In this document: positions 34,014 through 37,264 of the stretch, in pieces
Layout of the letters: each line of letters opens with the position of its first letter
Position numbering within the stretch: the first letter of the stretch is position 1
Assembly (NCBI GenBank): GCA_903915775.1
Contig: CAIWUD010000355.1
Span: forward strand, 1 to 37,264
Reading direction: 5' to 3'
Source: an uncultured Chloroflexota bacterium
GTDB lineage: Bacteria; Chloroflexota; Chloroflexia; Chloroflexales; Chloroflexaceae
Length of the DNA stretch: 37,264 nt
Made by a program: the position numbers and the translations under genes
Notes under the pieces: model-generated
Told to the model about the DNA's origin: nothing
Databases searched by the model: none
What the model saw: only the letters and a program-made list of their open reading frames with translations

Positions 34014-37000
34014 ATGCGCCTTCTACACCTGATCGCTCTCTGCACACTCCTGGGGAGTCTCCTCCTCCCAACTCCGCTCAGAGCCCAGACGGAGCAGCCG
34101 GAGTTTGTCGGCCTGCCGGGAACGCACCAGACCGAGTTGGGTTGCAGTGGTGACTGGCAACCCGACTGTCCCCAGACGGCGCTCAGCTTCGACGAGGAAG
34201 ATCAGCTCTGGCAGGGCAGCTTCCTAATTACGAGTGGTAACGACCAGGATCAGAAGGGCCCACGCTACAAAGTCGCCCTCAACGGAACGTGGGCCGAAAA
34301 CTATGGTGCCTACGCCCAGGCTGGAGGCGCAGATATCCCGCTCCTGGTCAGCCAGCCGACCGAGGTGAAGTTCTACTACGATCACCGCACTAACTGGATC
34401 ACCGACAACTTCAACCAGCCCATGGTCACCGCTATCGGCGACTTTCAGCTGGCCCTGGGATGCTCACGTGCCGCTGATCCTGGCTGCCTCCGTTCGTGGA
34501 TGCAAGATCCCGATGGTGACGGTCTCTACGAGTTCGTGACCAGCGACCTTCCCCCTGGCACCTACGAGGTACGTGCCGCCCTCAACGAAGGGCTCGATCA
34601 AACCTTTGGTGGGCCTGACGGCTCGGTCATCACCTTCACCGTTGCTCCAGCCAACGCCGAAATCTACATGAGCTTCGACATGCGATCGAACCAACTCAAC
34701 GTCAACACTAGTGGTCGCCCACGGGGCAGTCTAACCAGTGCACGGGCCCACTGGGTTCGCCAAGAGAGCTTCCTCTGGAACGTCATCGGCTCACCGCGCT
34801 ACGCCTACCTGCTGCACGCCAGCCCAACCGGCGATCTGCAACTCAACCCGGACGGCATCAGCGGCGGTGAGAGCTTCCCCCTCAGCTGGGTCAAGGCGGG
34901 GGCAGGAGAGGATGTCTTCAAGCAGTTCCCCCACCTAGCGGGCTACACCACCCTCCAACTCGCCGCCACCGACCGCAGCCGCATTACCGAACTTCTGCGT
35001 GGGCAACTGGCACTCTCGGCCTACGATGAGCAGGGGAAACTCGTCGACGCCACCCGCATCCAGATCCCAGGCGTACTCGACGACCTCTATCGCTACGACG
35101 GCCCTCTCGGAGTGGAGTTTAGCGCGGGTAGCCCCACCCTGCGCATCTGGGCCCCGACGGCGCGCTCGGTGACCCTCGAGCTCTTTGCCGACTCGCGCAG
35201 TAGGGTTGCCGAACGGCTCCCACTCAGCTTGGATGCCACCACTGGTGTCTGGTCGATCAGCGGCAACGCCGACTGGAAGGGCAAGTTCTACCTCTACGAG
35301 GTCGAGGTCTATGTCCCTGCCACCGGCCAGATTGAGCGAAACCTCGTCACCGATCCCTACGCCATCAGCCTCTCCACCAACAGCCTGCGCAGTCAGATCG
35401 TCGATCTCGACGATCCCGCGCTGCAGCCCGCCGGCTGGGCCGATCTCGCGAAGCCGCCCCTGGAGGCGCCCGAAGATAGCGTTATCTACGAACTGCACAT
35501 CCGCGACTTCAGCGCCAACGATCCGAGTCTGCCCGCCGAGCGGCGCGGAACCTACCTGGCCTTCACCGAGGGCGATTCGCACGGCATGCGCCATCTACGC
35601 GCCCTGGCCGAGGCCGGCCTGACCCATCTGCACCTCCTGCCAACCTTCGATATCGCCAGCATCAACGAGGATCGCGCCACCTGGCAGACGGTCGACCCGG
35701 CCGTGCTGGCGGCGCTCCCCGGCGACTCGGAGCAGCAGGCGACCCTCCTCCAGCCCCTCCGTGACGCCGATGGCTTCAATTGGGGCTACGACCCGTTCCA
35801 CTACAATGTACCGGAGGGTAGCTACGCGAGCGATCCTGATGGAGCAACGCGCATCCTGGAGTTTCGCCAGATGGTGCAGGCCCTCAACCAGAGCGGCCTG
35901 CGCGTAGTCCTCGATGTGGTCTATAACCACACCAACGCCAGCGGTCAGAGTAACCGCTCGGTGCTCGACAGGGTAGTGCCCGGCTACTACCATCGTCTCG
36001 ATGCTGATGGTCAGGTGGAGCGCAGCACCTGCTGCGAGAATACCGCCACCGAACAGCGCATGATGGAGAAGCTGATGATCGACTCCCTGCTGCTCTGGGC
36101 GAAAGCCTACAAGATCGACGGCTTCCGCTTCGATCTAATGGGCCACCACATGCTCGACAACATGCTCCGCGTGCGCCAATCCCTCGAGCAGTTGCGCGTC
36201 GAGCAGGATGGCGTGGATGGGCGGGCAATCTTACTCTACGGTGAGGGCTGGGACTTCGGCGAGGTGGCCCAGAACGCACGGGGACGCAACGCCAGCCAAC
36301 TCAACCTGGCTGGCTCCGGGATTGCGAGCTTCAACGACCGCCTCCGTGATGGCGCCCGCGGTGGTGGCCCCTTCGACCCGACTCAGGAGCAGGGCTTTCT
36401 GACCGGCCTGGCCATCGAGCCCAACGCCTACCAGAGCGCGTCTGAGCCCCCGAACGAGCAACTCCGCCGCCTGCTCGACTACAGCGACTGGATTCGTATC
36501 GGCATGGCGGGTGGGCTGAAGGAGTACCCTCTAACGAACGCCCGCGGGCAGACGCTACCCGGTGAGCGCATCGACTACCGGGGCGCCCCCGCTGGCTATA
36601 CCCTCGACCCGGGCGAACAGATTGTCTATGTCTCGGCCCATGACAACGAGACCATCTTCGATGCCATTCAGTGGAAGGCAGCAGCAAGCGCAACGATCAG
36701 CGATCGGGTTAGAATGAACAACCTCGGGGTGAGCCTGGTGCTGCTCAGTCAGGGTATTCCCTTCTTCCACGCCGGCGACGATCTCCTCCGTTCGAAGTCG
36801 CTCGATGGCAACTCCTACAACTCAGGCGACTGGTACAACCGGCTCGATTTCACCTACCAGCAGAACAATTGGGCCATTGGACTGCCAGACTACCGCACCG
36901 ATCAGTGGGAGAGCATGCGCGGGCTCCTGGCTAATCCGCAACTCGTGGCGGGGCCAGCCGACCTCGAGGCTGCGCGTCGCCACTTCCTGGAACTGCTGCA

Positions 37001-37264
37001 GCTACGCCGCTCCTCACCCCTCTTCCGTCTACGCACCGCTGCCGATGTGCAGGCGCGCCTGCACTTCTTCAACACCGGCCCAGAGCAGCTACCCGGCCTG
37101 ATCGGGCTCCAGATCGCTGATGACGTTGGTGACGATCTCGACCCGAACTACGACCGTCTAGTCGTGCTGATCAACACCAACCCTGGCCCAATGCGCTACG
37201 ATGCCGCCGATCTGCGTAGTCTCCCGCTCCAACTCCACCCCATTCTGGCCCAGTCGGCCGATCC
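34014..37264 (+). CDS. pulA: Secreted pullulanase-type alpha-1,6-glucosidase (GH13 with CBM48-like region), 3' end outside window
   Basis: Signal peptide [41 protein letters not shown] (CBM48-like); [56 protein letters not shown]. Open to the window end. Confidence 0.93.
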   Translation, partial: MRLLHLIALCTLLGSLLLPTPLRAQTEQPEFVGLPGTHQTELGCSGDWQPDCPQTALSFDEEDQLWQGSFLITSGNDQDQKGPRYKVALNGTWAENYGAYAQAGGADIPLLVSQPTEVKFYYDHRTNWITDNFNQPMVTAIGDFQLALGCSRAADPGCLRSWMQDPDGDGLYEFVTSDLPPGTYEVRAALNEGLDQTFGGPDGSVITFTVAPANAEIYMSFDMRSNQLNVNTSGRPRGSLTSARAHWVRQESFLWNVIGSPRYAYLLHASPTGDLQLNPDGISGGESFPLSWVKAGAGEDVFKQFPHLAGYTTLQLAATDRSRITELLRGQLALSAYDEQGKLVDATRIQIPGVLDDLYRYDGPLGVEFSAGSPTLRIWAPTARSVTLELFADSRSRVAERLPLSLDATTGVWSISGNADWKGKFYLYEVEVYVPATGQIERNLVTDPYAISLSTNSLRSQIVDLDDPALQPAGWADLAKPPLEAPEDSVIYELHIRDFSANDPSLPAERRGTYLAFTEGDSHGMRHLRALAEAGLTHLHLLPTFDIASINEDRATWQTVDPAVLAALPGDSEQQATLLQPLRDADGFNWGYDPFHYNVPEGSYASDPDGATRILEFRQMVQALNQSGLRVVLDVVYNHTNASGQSNRSVLDRVVPGYYHRLDADGQVERSTCCENTATEQRMMEKLMIDSLLLWAKAYKIDGFRFDLMGHHMLDNMLRVRQSLEQLRVEQDGVDGRAILLYGEGWDFGEVAQNARGRNASQLNLAGSGIASFNDRLRDGARGGGPFDPTQEQGFLTGLAIEPNAYQSASEPPNEQLRRLLDYSDWIRIGMAGGLKEYPLTNARGQTLPGERIDYRGAPAGYTLDPGEQIVYVSAHDNETIFDAIQWKAAASATISDRVRMNNLGVSLVLLSQGIPFFHAGDDLLRSKSLDGNSYNSGDWYNRLDFTYQQNNWAIGLPDYRTDQWESMRGLLANPQLVAGPADLEAARRHFLELLQLRRSSPLFRLRTAADVQARLHFFNTGPEQLPGLIGLQIADDVGDDLDPNYDRLVVLINTNPGPMRYDAADLRSLPLQLHPILAQSAD

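Noticed and set aside
34935-35594. 219-aa - strand ORF opposite the pullulanase
   Set aside because: The + strand frame carries a continuous GH13 protein through this interval; the antisense ORF is a codon-bias shadow.

Overview
The window looks like Chloroflexota-type DNA, judged only from gene style and repeat families. The left half (about 0.5-17.4 kb, + strand) is an apparent four- or five-gene operon that resembles an anti-phage or defence island. In order it has: a structured leader; a tiny hydrophobic peptide; a 1334-aa protein whose C-terminal ~294 aa is a complete primary-like sigma-70 factor (regions 1.2-2-3-4); a 1650-aa DEAH helicase with multiple zinc knuckles and a DUF1998/MZB-type C-terminus (Druantia DruE/DISARM-like class); a 2024-aa coiled-coil/STAND-like ATPase; and a ~430-aa protein ending in a HEPN-like RNxxxH motif. 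The sigma factor fused into a helicase/ATPase/HEPN operon is the best candidate here for an undescribed system. To the right are a sulfur-uptake pair (tandem rhodanese lipoprotein and YeeE/YedE permease) behind a repeat-rich leader, then a mosaic of small TA-like genes and remnants (Uma2, DUF433/DUF5615, an IS66 transposase fragment, DUF4160/DUF2442, HNH) with three copies of a promoter-like repeat. After that come an AlkD-like protein, a zinc-ribbon/PH-like protein, an OmpR-type response regulator and histidine kinase overlapping a radical-SAM-like protein that lacks its CxxxCxxC motif, an MFS transporter, and an incomplete secreted pullulanase running off the right edge. No rRNA, tRNA or CRISPR array was recognised. 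All family calls are by eye from motifs; no searches were run.
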